A DNA stretch of 64,000 bases from Rothia amarae (lineage in GTDB: Bacteria; Actinomycetota; Actinomycetes; Actinomycetales; Micrococcaceae). Where the stretch lies: the NCBI RefSeq assembly GCF_014705945.2, contig NZ_CP061538.1:2170001-2234000 (forward strand). The letters run 5' to 3'. Shown here piece by piece: positions 44,967-53,386 of the stretch; within the stretch, counting starts at the first letter, position 1; each line of letters begins with the position of its first letter. The notes under the pieces were generated by a model, which was not told where the DNA came from, searched no databases, and saw only the letters and a list, made by a program, of their open reading frames with translations. Both the position numbers and the translations under genes were made by a program.

Positions 44967-45003
44967 ACGCGGCATCCCGGCGTCCCGGCGTCCCGGACAA
45001 AAA

Positions 45004-45062
45004 TGTGCCTCAAAGGCAAAATTTATACACCCTAGGGTTCATAAATTTTGCTTTGAGGCACA
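45004..45062. terminator. Long inverted repeat between purA and a convergent small gene
   Basis: Arms at 45004-45026 and 45041-45062 (TGTGCCTCAAAGGCAAAATT against AATTTTGCTTTGAGGCACA) pair with one bulge. It is followed by AAAACTTTT. Confidence 0.65.
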
Positions 45063-45105
45063 AAACTTTTAAGGACAGAAAGATGACGGCGCCACCGGCG
45101 AATAG

Positions 45106-45315
45106 CTACTTGTTGGTGCGGAAGGTAACAAGCAGGCTCATCGCCGGACCGATAATCGGTACTAACAGTGAAATAATCAGCAGGAAGATTTTGTGTTCGG
45201 GAGCGAGCCATTTGTCGAACCCCACCCGAAAAATTACCGCAAGCAAAAGGACCACATGGATAATTCCGACCACAGTGATGAAGAGTTCCCAGCCCGTAGG
45301 TAGTAGAGGATTCAT
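45106..45315 (-). CDS. Small two-helix membrane protein
   Basis: A 69-residue hydrophobic protein with two membrane helices (LFITVVGIIHVVLLLAVIF and IFLLIISLLVPIIGPAMSLL) separated by a charged turn GFDKWLAPEHK. It resembles the short PLDc_N-type membrane domain found as stand-alone proteins in actinobacteria, but this is a weak match from memory. It lies between a hairpin and a divergent glycosyltransferase gene. Function is unknown. Confidence 0.6.
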   Translation of the reverse strand: MNPLLPTGWELFITVVGIIHVVLLLAVIFRVGFDKWLAPEHKIFLLIISLLVPIIGPAMSLLVTFRTNK

Positions 45316-45432
45316 AGTTTCAGTCTAGCCAAAACTATGGGCTGGGTCCGCCCCCTTACCCCTTCCTTCGGATAGGTCAGGTAAAATCACCCGAAGAGCT
45401 CATCATGTCACTACTTTGGGGGGAATTTTCAC

Positions 45433-47787
45433 TTGCCACGCATCCTCGTTCTCGCAGATTTAGGCAGAGAAAATTACCATGTAGGCGACGAAGCCATGGG
45501 CATCACCGCAGCCACCCAGCTCGTCGACCGCGGTTTTGAGGTCCATATAGGAACCACGAACCTAAAACACTCTGAACACAATATTGGGGTGGCTCACGGC
45601 TATATCCACACCCTAGAATTTCCCAGCTCCCCTGCCGAACGAGAACAATATCTAGAAGAAGTCCGCCAACACCTACTAGGACAACCAGCCCGCCCTGAAA
45701 TAGAAGAATTCACCCAGGCGATGACTGAAATAGATGGCATTCTCATTGCTGGCGGCGGAAACATGAATTCAACCTACGGGTGGTTACTTTACGAGCGAGC
45801 CGCCTATGGGCTCATTGCTCAAACCTTCGAGATCCCCCTCGTTATCTCTGGGCAATCGCTTGGCCCTGTGCTCACAGATAAAGACTCCGAGATTCTTCAG
45901 GAGTTACTTTCGGCATCCCGCCTGGTAGGCGTAAGAGAAATTAGCTCCTACCAGTGGACTCAAGACCATAATGTTCCTGCTCATCACATGATTGATGACG
46001 CCACTTTCTACGTCTCCGAACACAGGCAGCTACCCGGAGAAACAGTCCCGGACCTCCCCGATCAATATATTTGCGCTACCTTCGTGGGGTTAGATAACGA
46101 GCAGATTCAACACTTGGCGAAGGCACTCGATGAAGCCTACAAGGTTCATCATCTTCATACGGTTTTTGTTCCCCACAAGGGCACCCCTGGCAGGAAAGAT
46201 GAAGACTACCTCGTCCATGCGGCTATCGCCCGCCAGATGAATTCAAAACCAATCGTGCTCCCCATCCTCCATGCTGATGCGGCTGTTTCGATTCACCGCA
46301 ACGCTTATGTTGCGATAGCTAACAGATACCACCCCGGCGTATTTTCTCTCTCATCAGGCGTCCCATTTATAGGGCTGATTCCAGATGCCTTTACCGATAT
46401 GCGCCTGAGAGGAATGATGTCCCACTACGGGGCGGAAAACTACACAATCCCTCTCGATTCTGCTGATGCTACCGTCTATTCCTCTGCGCTGGCCGAAATA
46501 ATTCGCTGGCACGACGACATTTCTTCGACCCTTTTTCAGCGAACCTCTCAGCTGCGTTCTTTCTCTGAAGCATGGTGGAACGCCGTAGAACAAGCCCTGA
46601 CAGGTTCTGCCGACCTACAAAACAAGCTGCCAGTCCTCGCGCCAGCTGTTTCTCTGACGCCGCAGAGCTGGACCCCCGTTGCTGCGGAACAGCGGAATCG
46701 CATCTACCGCCGTTCTTTAGAAATTGCACAAGGCTACGCCGACCAAGACCGCGAGCAGTCATGGGAAAGGGACTATCAGAACCGCCGCGACAGGATGGAG
46801 CCCATCAGCGATGAAATCCGCCGGGCGGTCAAACAGAACCTCACCGATGCTCCCTTGGCGAGCGTCGTCATACCTACCCTCAACGCCGCCGACGTCATAG
46901 GGCACCAGCTAGAATGCCTGAGCCGTCAGGTAAATGCCCCCGCTTTTGAAGTCATCATCAGCGATAACGGAAGTACCGATGCGCTGGGTGCGGTAGTTGA
47001 TGGATTCAGGGACCGGCTCAATGTGCGTATAGTAGATTCCTCAGAAATTCAGAATGTCTCCTACGCCCGCAACGTAGGTATCGAGGACGCGCAAACCGAC
47101 TTTATTCTTATTTGCGATGCCGACGATTTCGTCTGTGAAGATTGGGTTCGCTCGCTCTACACCACACTCAAAAATCACCCGAATTCTTACGTGCTGGGTC
47201 AATACCTCAATGTTGCAGATACCGGGGACTTATCCCTAGAAAACCGGGAAATCTACCAGCTCTTTACCCAGCCCAAATGGCAAAATCTCTTTATCCAGGA
47301 ACCCAATCCTCACGAAAAAATTGAGGTTCATTTCTTTGTGGGTGGAGCATCTTTCGGTGCCAGAAAACATGATCTTCTTGCGCTGGGAGGATTCGATTCA
47401 TCCTATAAACGTGGCAGCGACGACTGGGACTTTTGGGCACGAGCCCGCAAAGCGGGTATGCAACAGGTTGAATCCTACGGTGCCGCCGTCCTTTATCGAA
47501 TTTCGCAGTCTCCCCGCAAGCAATTCCGCAGACATTATTTCTACGCTCTCAACGATGTACTCGTGACAGTGCGCTACCCCGAACAGGTGCAAAGGGATAT
47601 TTCCCTGCTCAAACAGGGGTTTGTGTTAGCGAAAACGCCTTATCGGCTCTTCAAATACAAGGACGCGCAGAGTCGCCTCAAGACTTTTTCTGAAGGAGGG
47701 TACGCACTAGGGGCGGTGGCTGGTTTCTTGAAATACAAGCTCCTCCGCCAAGTTCCTGCGCCCCTTCTGATGAAGCGCAGTTCTTAA
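45433..47787 (+). CDS. Fusion of polysaccharide pyruvyl transferase and family 2 glycosyltransferase
   Basis: A 784-residue two-domain enzyme. Residues 1-400 resemble polysaccharide pyruvyl transferases (LADLGRENYHVGDEAMGITA, ILIAGGGNMNSTYGWLLYER, VISGQSLGPVLTD, SSGVPFIGLIPD). Residues about 475-735 form a GT-A glycosyltransferase (ASVVIPTLNAADVIGHQLEC, IISDNGSTDALG, ILICDADDFVCEDW with the DxD-like metal site, GGFDSSYKRGSDDWDFWARA). The TTG start has GGGGGGAA eight bases upstream. It probably builds a pyruvylated cell-surface polymer with the GT2 at 47831. Pyruvylated polymers are the known ligands of SLH domains, as carried by the subtilase nearby. Confidence 0.8.
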   Translation: MPRILVLADLGRENYHVGDEAMGITAATQLVDRGFEVHIGTTNLKHSEHNIGVAHGYIHTLEFPSSPAEREQYLEEVRQHLLGQPARPEIEEFTQAMTEIDGILIAGGGNMNSTYGWLLYERAAYGLIAQTFEIPLVISGQSLGPVLTDKDSEILQELLSASRLVGVREISSYQWTQDHNVPAHHMIDDATFYVSEHRQLPGETVPDLPDQYICATFVGLDNEQIQHLAKALDEAYKVHHLHTVFVPHKGTPGRKDEDYLVHAAIARQMNSKPIVLPILHADAAVSIHRNAYVAIANRYHPGVFSLSSGVPFIGLIPDAFTDMRLRGMMSHYGAENYTIPLDSADATVYSSALAEIIRWHDDISSTLFQRTSQLRSFSEAWWNAVEQALTGSADLQNKLPVLAPAVSLTPQSWTPVAAEQRNRIYRRSLEIAQGYADQDREQSWERDYQNRRDRMEPISDEIRRAVKQNLTDAPLASVVIPTLNAADVIGHQLECLSRQVNAPAFEVIISDNGSTDALGAVVDGFRDRLNVRIVDSSEIQNVSYARNVGIEDAQTDFILICDADDFVCEDWVRSLYTTLKNHPNSYVLGQYLNVADTGDLSLENREIYQLFTQPKWQNLFIQEPNPHEKIEVHFFVGGASFGARKHDLLALGGFDSSYKRGSDDWDFWARARKAGMQQVESYGAAVLYRISQSPRKQFRRHYFYALNDVLVTVRYPEQVQRDISLLKQGFVLAKTPYRLFKYKDAQSRLKTFSEGGYALGAVAGFLKYKLLRQVPAPLLMKRSS

Positions 47788-47811
47788 CCACGCTGTACCA
47801 GGGATAAAAAC

Positions 47812-47838
47812 AATTACTGAAGAAGTAATTTTATTTTT
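47812..47838 (+). terminator. Weak terminator after the pyruvyl transferase fusion gene
   Basis: AATTACT (47812-47818) pairs with AGTAATT (47824-47830), followed by TTATTTTT. It lies at the end of two convergent genes. Confidence 0.6.
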
Positions 47839-48805
47839 CTCTGCGCTGTGCCAAGCGCTGTAGTTTGGTGCTGATGGTACGGGCGCGCCCCCGCACGCTT
47901 AGCGCCCGTTCAACTCGTTCTAAGCGCGCAGCTTGTTCGCGTTGGGTGGCTTCGATTCGTTCTAACCGGTTCAGCACGTCGTGGAGCAACTCGTGGCTGT
48001 GGTGAACCGCTTCCTGGACCTCATTCGCCAAGTGCGCGTTGTAAAGATAAGGGCCCAGATGCCCGCCTTGGGCGAAGTGCTCCCGAACCGCGTCGCTTCG
48101 TACTCGCGCGTCAAAGAATTTGTGTTCTTGCGCCGCCGCGTACACGCTATTGGAGTCGGTTCCAGTAGCGTTCAAACGCTTGGACCAGTGGGCAAGGTTC
48201 TCGTGAAGAAACAGAACCTTATGTTTGGAAGCAACGCGCACGTTGAACTCCCAGTCACCGACCACCGGTAGGGTTTCGTTGTAGTAGCCGATTTCATCGA
48301 GCAGACGGCGGCGGTAAAGAATGCCAATCGGTACTGCGCGGTTAATGCGGAAGAAATCAACCACGTTCATGCCCTGTAGGTTTTCCCAGAAGGGGCGTGA
48401 TTCTACGAATTCGAAGCCCGATTCGGTAATTTTTTCGAAGTATTCGTCGGTGCGCACAACCACCATGACGTCGTCGTTCTCTTCCAGCGCCGCCACAGTT
48501 TTTTCGAGGAAGGTGGGTTCCCAGAGGTCGTCGTCGTCATGGATTGCGATGAATTCCGATGCGCAGGCGCGAATGCCAACATTGGAAGCGGCTTCCATTC
48601 CTCGACTGACCTCGTGGTGGATAACCTGAACGTTTGAAAGCGCAGAAGCATCAATCAGACGGTCGACGGTGGCAGCGTCGCCGCCGTCATTGACCACAAC
48701 GGTCTTCACCTGCGGGTAGGTTTGCGCCGCAATATTCGCCAGTGCACGTTCGAGAAAGCGAGGACGATCCTTGGTGCGTACGATGATTGCTACGGAATTC
48801 TGCAT
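47831..48805 (-). CDS. Family 2 glycosyltransferase
   Basis: A 324-residue GT2 enzyme. The N-terminal GT-A domain has AIIVRTKDRPRFLERALANI, VVVNDGGDAATVDRLI, and the metal-binding IAIHDDDDLWEPTFLEKTVA, with the acceptor-side PVVGDWEFNVRV. The C-terminal 70 residues form a coiled coil (LHDVLNRLERIEATQREQAA) with a basic tail, which may bind membrane or partner proteins. The sugar transferred is not known. It converges with the pyruvyl transferase fusion and may act on the same surface polymer. Confidence 0.85.
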   Translation of the reverse strand: MQNSVAIIVRTKDRPRFLERALANIAAQTYPQVKTVVVNDGGDAATVDRLIDASALSNVQVIHHEVSRGMEAASNVGIRACASEFIAIHDDDDLWEPTFLEKTVAALEENDDVMVVVRTDEYFEKITESGFEFVESRPFWENLQGMNVVDFFRINRAVPIGILYRRRLLDEIGYYNETLPVVGDWEFNVRVASKHKVLFLHENLAHWSKRLNATGTDSNSVYAAAQEHKFFDARVRSDAVREHFAQGGHLGPYLYNAHLANEVQEAVHHSHELLHDVLNRLERIEATQREQAARLERVERALSVRGRARTISTKLQRLAQRREK

Positions 48806-48865
48806 TCTCTTCTTCCCGGGGGTCGGTTGAGATTTCTTTAAAACTCTATCGTTAAAGAGGGAGGG

Positions 48866-50062
48866 CTACCTGGGCGAGTGGCGGCGGAATTCGCGAGCAT
48901 CGCGAGCGCCCATCACAGCAACAGAGACCGCCATTAGTCCCGCCCAGATCCACCATGCGCCGGGGAAACCACCGGCTTGCGCTAGCGCGCCTAACGCTAG
49001 CCCGCCCAAGCCAGTGCCCAAATCGAAGTTCGCGTTCCATGCCACAGAAGCGCGGGCGTTATGCGCCGGGCCGGCGTCGTTGAGCGCGCGGACCATCGTC
49101 ACCGACTGCAAAAAGCCGTAGCCCGCACCGACCAATAGCGCGCCAAGCAGAAGCAGTATGGATCGTGCGTTACCCTCGGCGCCAGCGGCGGAAAACCCAA
49201 TGAGGACGGCGCCCACCGCAGAAAGAGCCAGAACCGGGGTCATGAGCACTCGGGTACCGAAACGATCCGATAGCGAACCGCCCCAAAAGCGTGTGGGTGC
49301 GGCAGTAATCGTCAGAACAAGGAGGGCAATCGAAGCGACGAGCGCGGTGGGGGCAATATCTATAGCGAACGTCATGAACGCCCCGCCCGCTGCGGTAATC
49401 AGGGTCAGAGTGAGCAGAGCAGGCCAGATAATACGCAAAACTGAACCGGCACCTGCCCCCTGCTGGGATGCAGAGGCGGGGGCTTGCGCCGTCCGAGCGT
49501 TCACCAATTTACCCAGATACCAGGCGAAGGGCGCGCCCAAAACCGCAATCAAACCCAGGCACAACACCGGGCGAAACCCCAGTACCTCAATGAGCCAAGG
49601 AGCAAGAGGAGTAAGAATCATCTGCGGAACGGCAGCAGCTAGACCATAAAGCCCAACTGCCTGCCCGCGTCGTTCGGCAGGGATTAAAAGAGACAGTGCC
49701 ATCGAGCCGCACACCGTCACGATACCGAAGCCCACGCCGCGCAAAGCCGAGCTGACTAGTGCTAACGGAAGGTCAGGGGAAATCGCTTGAAGCGGCGAAC
49801 CCAACCCCATGAAAAGCGTGCCAGCCACCAGAGTCTTTTGCCAACCAAACCGAGCAAGAGCCGGGCGAACCGCGAAAAGTTGCGTAGCAACAGTTACCGC
49901 CATCAGCGCCGCCGTCACCGACCCCGCGCCCATCGCTCCGGCACCACCGGAAGCTACCCATGCAGGGGACGCCGGCAACAGCAACGAAAGGCTCGAAATA
50001 ACCGCCGCGAAGGTAGCGATAATAGAGATCATGCCCGGCATCTGAATAACTTTTTGCTGCAC
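48866..50062 (-). CDS. MFS transporter
   Basis: A 398-residue major facilitator with about 12 hydrophobic helices, of the drug/sugar-efflux-like type. Visible are ALARFGWQKTLVAGTLFMGL in the 2-3 loop, SLLIPAERRGQAVGLYGLAA, and TRFWGGSLSDRFGTRVLMTP in the middle loop. GTG start with AAGGAG five bases before it. No regulator or enzyme gene nearby hints at a substrate. Confidence 0.83.
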   Translation of the reverse strand: MQQKVIQMPGMISIIATFAAVISSLSLLLPASPAWVASGGAGAMGAGSVTAALMAVTVATQLFAVRPALARFGWQKTLVAGTLFMGLGSPLQAISPDLPLALVSSALRGVGFGIVTVCGSMALSLLIPAERRGQAVGLYGLAAAVPQMILTPLAPWLIEVLGFRPVLCLGLIAVLGAPFAWYLGKLVNARTAQAPASASQQGAGAGSVLRIIWPALLTLTLITAAGGAFMTFAIDIAPTALVASIALLVLTITAAPTRFWGGSLSDRFGTRVLMTPVLALSAVGAVLIGFSAAGAEGNARSILLLLGALLVGAGYGFLQSVTMVRALNDAGPAHNARASVAWNANFDLGTGLGGLALGALAQAGGFPGAWWIWAGLMAVSVAVMGARDAREFRRHSPR

Positions 50063-50171
50063 ACGCTCTCCTTACGAAACCTTCATAGACACCGGCGCGG
50101 CACCGCCCCCATAAATTCTGCGGAATGTGCGCACATCACCGCACCAGATTACCAGTCGCCCATAGCACGCG

Positions 50172-50185
50172 GGTTAATATTAACC
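50172..50185. promoter_or_regulatory. Perfect palindrome abutting the CorA-type start codon
   Basis: GGTTAATATTAACC is a perfect 14-bp palindrome ending two bases before the ATG at 50188. It could be an operator, or part of a promoter for a leaderless transcript. Confidence 0.45.
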
Positions 50186-50187
50186 TC

Positions 50188-51210
50188 ATGCCGATTCTTG
50201 TAAACACGCTCAACTATCATGACGGTTCCTCCACTGAATCAAAAACTTTGGACGAAACGTATGCCGCTCTCAAAGAGCGCGACGACGTTAACGCATTTGT
50301 AGGTATTAGCGACCCTACAAATGACGATATGCACGCTCTCACTTCCCATTTCGGCATGAATGAGTTAGCAGTAGAAGATTCCACCGAAGGTCACCAGCGG
50401 GCTAAACTTGACCGCTACGGTCATACTTATTTCCTGGTGCTAAGACCTGCAGTGTATTTAGACAAAGAGGAAGAAATTCACTTTGGCGAGATTCACCTTT
50501 TCATGGGTGAAAATTTCATGGTGGCTATCGTGAAAGATTATCTGCGTAAAGAGTCAAATGTTAAAGCGTTATTGGAAGATATTGCCTCCAAGATAGAGAA
50601 TCTTAAGACTCCGTGGGATATGGTTCACGCCGCTCTTGATTCGGTAGTAGACCGTTATTTCCCTGTAGTTGAAGGGCTGGAGAATGATAGTGACGAGATT
50701 GAGGACGCCCTTTTCTCTCCTATGCCCACCGATACCGCCGGCGTCTCCCAGCGTATTTACGCGCTACTCAACGAGATTGCCGATTTTAAGCGCGCTTGTA
50801 AACCGCTGCTTGGGATGCTCGATACTCTCATGGAGCGGATTCGCGCGACGGCTGATACTGATAACCCTGAAGATAAGCAAGAAGCTATTCATGATGTGCG
50901 TCAGTTCCGAGATGTTAAGGACCACGCGATTCAAATTAATGATCGTATTGATGACTTACGGAGCACTTTGCAGAACGCTCTTGAAGTGAACAGCATTCTG
51001 GTGGCCGAGCAGCAAAATGACGACATGAAACGCATTTCAGCGTGGGCTGCGATTTTGGTAGCACCGACGATTATCGGATCCATCTACGGCATGAATTTCG
51101 AAAATATGCCTGAACTACAATGGCCGTGGGGGTATCCCGCTTCGCTTTTGTTGATGGTGGCGGTGTCTACAATCCTCTACCTAGTATTTAAAAGAAAAAA
51201 CTGGATGTAG
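50188..51210 (+). CDS. CorA-type magnesium/cobalt transporter
   Basis: A 340-residue CorA-family channel protein. It has the acidic N-terminal cytosolic domain, long stalk helices (MLDTLMERIRATADTDNPED), and two C-terminal membrane helices with the pore-loop signature YGMNFENMPE. The short basic tail VFKRKNWM is normal. A start 21 codons earlier would run through the palindrome and is unlikely. Magnesium is the usual substrate, but nickel, cobalt or zinc export is possible in this family. Confidence 0.9.
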   Translation: MPILVNTLNYHDGSSTESKTLDETYAALKERDDVNAFVGISDPTNDDMHALTSHFGMNELAVEDSTEGHQRAKLDRYGHTYFLVLRPAVYLDKEEEIHFGEIHLFMGENFMVAIVKDYLRKESNVKALLEDIASKIENLKTPWDMVHAALDSVVDRYFPVVEGLENDSDEIEDALFSPMPTDTAGVSQRIYALLNEIADFKRACKPLLGMLDTLMERIRATADTDNPEDKQEAIHDVRQFRDVKDHAIQINDRIDDLRSTLQNALEVNSILVAEQQNDDMKRISAWAAILVAPTIIGSIYGMNFENMPELQWPWGYPASLLLMVAVSTILYLVFKRKNWM

Positions 51211-51264
51211 CGAAGCGTGTGAGAGACGCGGCTTGCCGAAGATACGGCATCGACCGACTAACCT

Positions 51265-52062
51265 CTAGTACCCCAGCTTCGCGTTTTTCAGGACAGGCAC
51301 TGCTTGCTCGGCCTTTTCGATGATATCGAGATCCAAACGAACCACTTTGAGGTCTTCGCCTTCGCCTAGTTCAATGAGGGGTTGCCCGAAAGGATCTGCC
51401 ACCACGCTAAGGCCAACTCCGGTGGGTGCTTCCGTTTCGACGTCGGGGCCACCGACTACGGGGTTTGCTTGGTCGACGCCGACGACGAAGCAGTTGGAAT
51501 CCAGTGCACGAGCGCGGGTGAGAACCTGCCACTGTTGTTTTTTGGTGGGTCCGGCTGCCCAGGAGGTGGGCACGACGATAACTTGTGCACCGGCGCGGGA
51601 GAGTTCTGCGAAGAGTTTGGGGAATCGGATGTCGTAGCAGATGGCAACGCCAACCGTTACGTTTCCTACTTTGAAGGTGCAGAGTTCTTCGTCGGCTTCG
51701 ACGGTGTCTGATTCAGAGTAGCCAAAGGCATCGTAGAGGTGCATTTTGGCGTAGGAGTCGCGCGTGCCGTCGGGGCTGTAGATTCCAGCGACGTTGCGAA
51801 CCCTCTCCCCCGCTGGTTCGAATTCGCCTACCACGATGGTGATGCCATGCTCTTGGGCGAGATTTGCCAGGCTTTTTTGCCAGTGGTCAGAGTGCTCGGA
51901 CGCGGCGCTGAAGATGTCGGTGCCGAATGCGGACATGGTCGCCTCAGGAAATACCACCAGGTCAGTCTGCTTCTGAGCGCTCTCGCGCACGAAGTCGGTG
52001 ACTTTCTGCAGGTTGGCGGCGACGTCTTCACCGCTACCGATTTGAGCGAGTGCGATTTTCAT
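51265..52062 (-). CDS. Carbon-nitrogen hydrolase (nitrilase superfamily, omega-amidase-like)
   Basis: A 265-residue enzyme of the nitrilase fold. The Glu-Lys-Cys triad is visible in VFPEATMS, YAKMHLYD and VGVAICYDIRFPKLFAEL. The size fits the Nit2/omega-amidase and deaminated-glutathione amidase branch, which clears 2-oxoglutaramate or similar by-products; the exact substrate is not evident. Short Shine-Dalgarno GAGGA upstream of the ATG. It is the last ordinary gene before the accessory island. Confidence 0.85.
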   Translation of the reverse strand: MKIALAQIGSGEDVAANLQKVTDFVRESAQKQTDLVVFPEATMSAFGTDIFSAASEHSDHWQKSLANLAQEHGITIVVGEFEPAGERVRNVAGIYSPDGTRDSYAKMHLYDAFGYSESDTVEADEELCTFKVGNVTVGVAICYDIRFPKLFAELSRAGAQVIVVPTSWAAGPTKKQQWQVLTRARALDSNCFVVGVDQANPVVGGPDVETEAPTGVGLSVVADPFGQPLIELGEGEDLKVVRLDLDIIEKAEQAVPVLKNAKLGY

Positions 52063-52138
52063 GGGGTCCTCCTCGGTTGCTTAGTTAGAAATCTACAGGA
52101 TGCCGGCGGGGGATGTGCCTGAAGCGCTCAAATTTAGT

Positions 52139-52273
52139 ACACAAAAAGCGTTGAATGCTCATCTTGTTCGGTGAGCATTCAACGGTTTGAGTGTACTTTT
52201 GGGTCAGCTTGCCGGGCAGCCACGCGGCGATATACTGTGCCGGACGTCCTTCTTCTCTAAAACAATCCGTTTG
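52139..52273 (+). repeat. Island-border repeat, copy 1 (135 bp)
   Basis: Begins ACACAAAAAGCG and ends AACAATCCGTTTG. It matches 53247-53381 over the whole 135 bp with three differences and 63452-63527 over its first 76 bp. It contains a perfect hairpin, CGTTGAATGCTCA (52149-52161) against TGAGCATTCAACG (52172-52184). On the minus strand, the remainder could encode QYIAAWLPGKLTQKYT, so the repeat may be the end of a lost gene plus its terminator. Confidence 0.85.
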
Positions 52274-52336
52274 CACTAGATAGCGCACGAGGTACCAGAA
52301 CATTTCCCAGTACGGTGCGCGCTATCTGGTACAAAC
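52268..52336. repeat. Second hairpin next to repeat copy 1
   Basis: GTTTGCACTAGATAGCGCAC (52268-52288 region) is an imperfect inverted repeat of GCGCTATCTGGTACAAAC (52319-52336). The right arm's reverse, GTTTGTACCA, is also the end of repeat copy 2 just before the insertion element. Confidence 0.6.
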
Positions 52337-52361
52337 CTGTCTAATCAGCGCAGAAGTACCG

Positions 52362-53210
52362 TCAGTTCCTATTCAACCCAAACTTTCGGGAGAGCAGTGC
52401 TTGTTTGTAGTGGCTTTCAGCCCGGTCAACTTCTACCTGCGGTGTCTGCGGGCCGAAGACTCTAAGCAAGCTGAACTGATAACGCTGTGCATATTCGGAA
52501 TCAGACAATTTCAATTCGCGCATGGCAACGTTGCCCCCATGACCGTCACCAGCGTATGCGCGCCATCTCCCCAGAATCCGCTCGTTACCGTCCGCTTTGC
52601 CAACATATTGCTGACCGTTGATGGTATCGATAATAAGATATATGCCCTGGACTGCGCCTAGGGCAGCACGCCATTTCACATAGATAGGGTCTTCCGAAAC
52701 TACTTTTTGGAGTTCTGAATAATTCAGCAATAAGTTGTCATAGCCTGGAAATTCTTTGACTCCTCGAGGAGCTATTTCTAACACCTTGAGCTTGTCGGCA
52801 TACTTACCCATTTTGGACCAGTTAACAAAATCTTTAGTCCATTCAATGAGCAAACGTTGCCGTAAACCAGCAAACACACTGGACTGGTGAAGATCAAAAT
52901 ATCGATGGCTTTCAGTGCGTTCCTCAAGTATTTCACCATGATTCTCATAAACGGTATAAAGTCTGCACTGCCCACCGGTTTCAGCGAGAAACACGAACCA
53001 ATAACGAGGCGGATTTTGCGGAAATTTCTTGGACGCAACAGCCTGGCTCCGCGTGTATTGGAAGAGCGTTTCTTCTGTGACATATTCAGGGGAAGGAAAT
53101 TCAGGGGACCCAAAGGTGTGCCTAATAAAAATGATGTCATCTGGAGCTATATCGGTCAGATTGAGGAGAGATTTTAGGGTGAGTTGGGGGTCAAGCAATT
53201 TTTCCAGCAT
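52362..53210 (-). CDS. GIY-YIG nuclease-domain protein
   Basis: A 282-residue protein. The C-terminal third carries a GIY-YIG endonuclease domain: GIYLIIDTINGQQYVGKA (G189-I190-Y191 and YVG 202-204), with conserved Arg in ILGRWRAYAGDGHGGN and a late Glu in VEVDRAESHYKQALL. The N-terminal 180 residues (ESHRYFDLHQSSVFAGLRQR, WRAALGAVQ) form an unrecognised domain, perhaps target recognition. It is flanked by two copies of the 135-bp repeat, so it looks like exchangeable cargo. A TATACT nine bases before the ATG fits a leaderless transcript. A defence role is inferred from context. Confidence 0.75.
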   Translation of the reverse strand: MLEKLLDPQLTLKSLLNLTDIAPDDIIFIRHTFGSPEFPSPEYVTEETLFQYTRSQAVASKKFPQNPPRYWFVFLAETGGQCRLYTVYENHGEILEERTESHRYFDLHQSSVFAGLRQRLLIEWTKDFVNWSKMGKYADKLKVLEIAPRGVKEFPGYDNLLLNYSELQKVVSEDPIYVKWRAALGAVQGIYLIIDTINGQQYVGKADGNERILGRWRAYAGDGHGGNVAMRELKLSDSEYAQRYQFSLLRVFGPQTPQVEVDRAESHYKQALLSRKFGLNRN

Positions 53211-53246
53211 AGCTGTCAGTATAAAACCTCACGCCCCCTCCCAGGC

Positions 53247-53386
53247 ACACAAAAAGCGTTGAATGCTCATCTTGTTCGGTGAGCATTCAACGGTTTGAGT
53301 GTACTTTTAGGTCAGCTTGCCGGGCAGCCACGCGGCGACATACTGTGCCGGACGCCCTTCTTCTCTAAAACAATCCGTTTGTACCA
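53247..53386 (+). repeat. Island-border repeat, copy 2, cut by the insertion element
   Basis: The same 135-bp sequence as copy 1 (three substitutions), running on for GTACCA to the left end of the insertion element. In copy 1 the match would continue into the adjoining hairpin, so the element sits in that hairpin arm. Confidence 0.85.

Noticed and set aside
44971-44997. Short CGTCCCGG-like tandem after purA
   Set aside because: Only three units of eight bases; too short to call a repeat array, and no CRISPR-like spacing.
52085-52303. 72-residue minus-strand frame over repeat copy 1
   Set aside because: It is made of the repeat and hairpin, has no ribosome site, and only part of it (QYIAAWLPGKLTQKYT) could be an old gene end.
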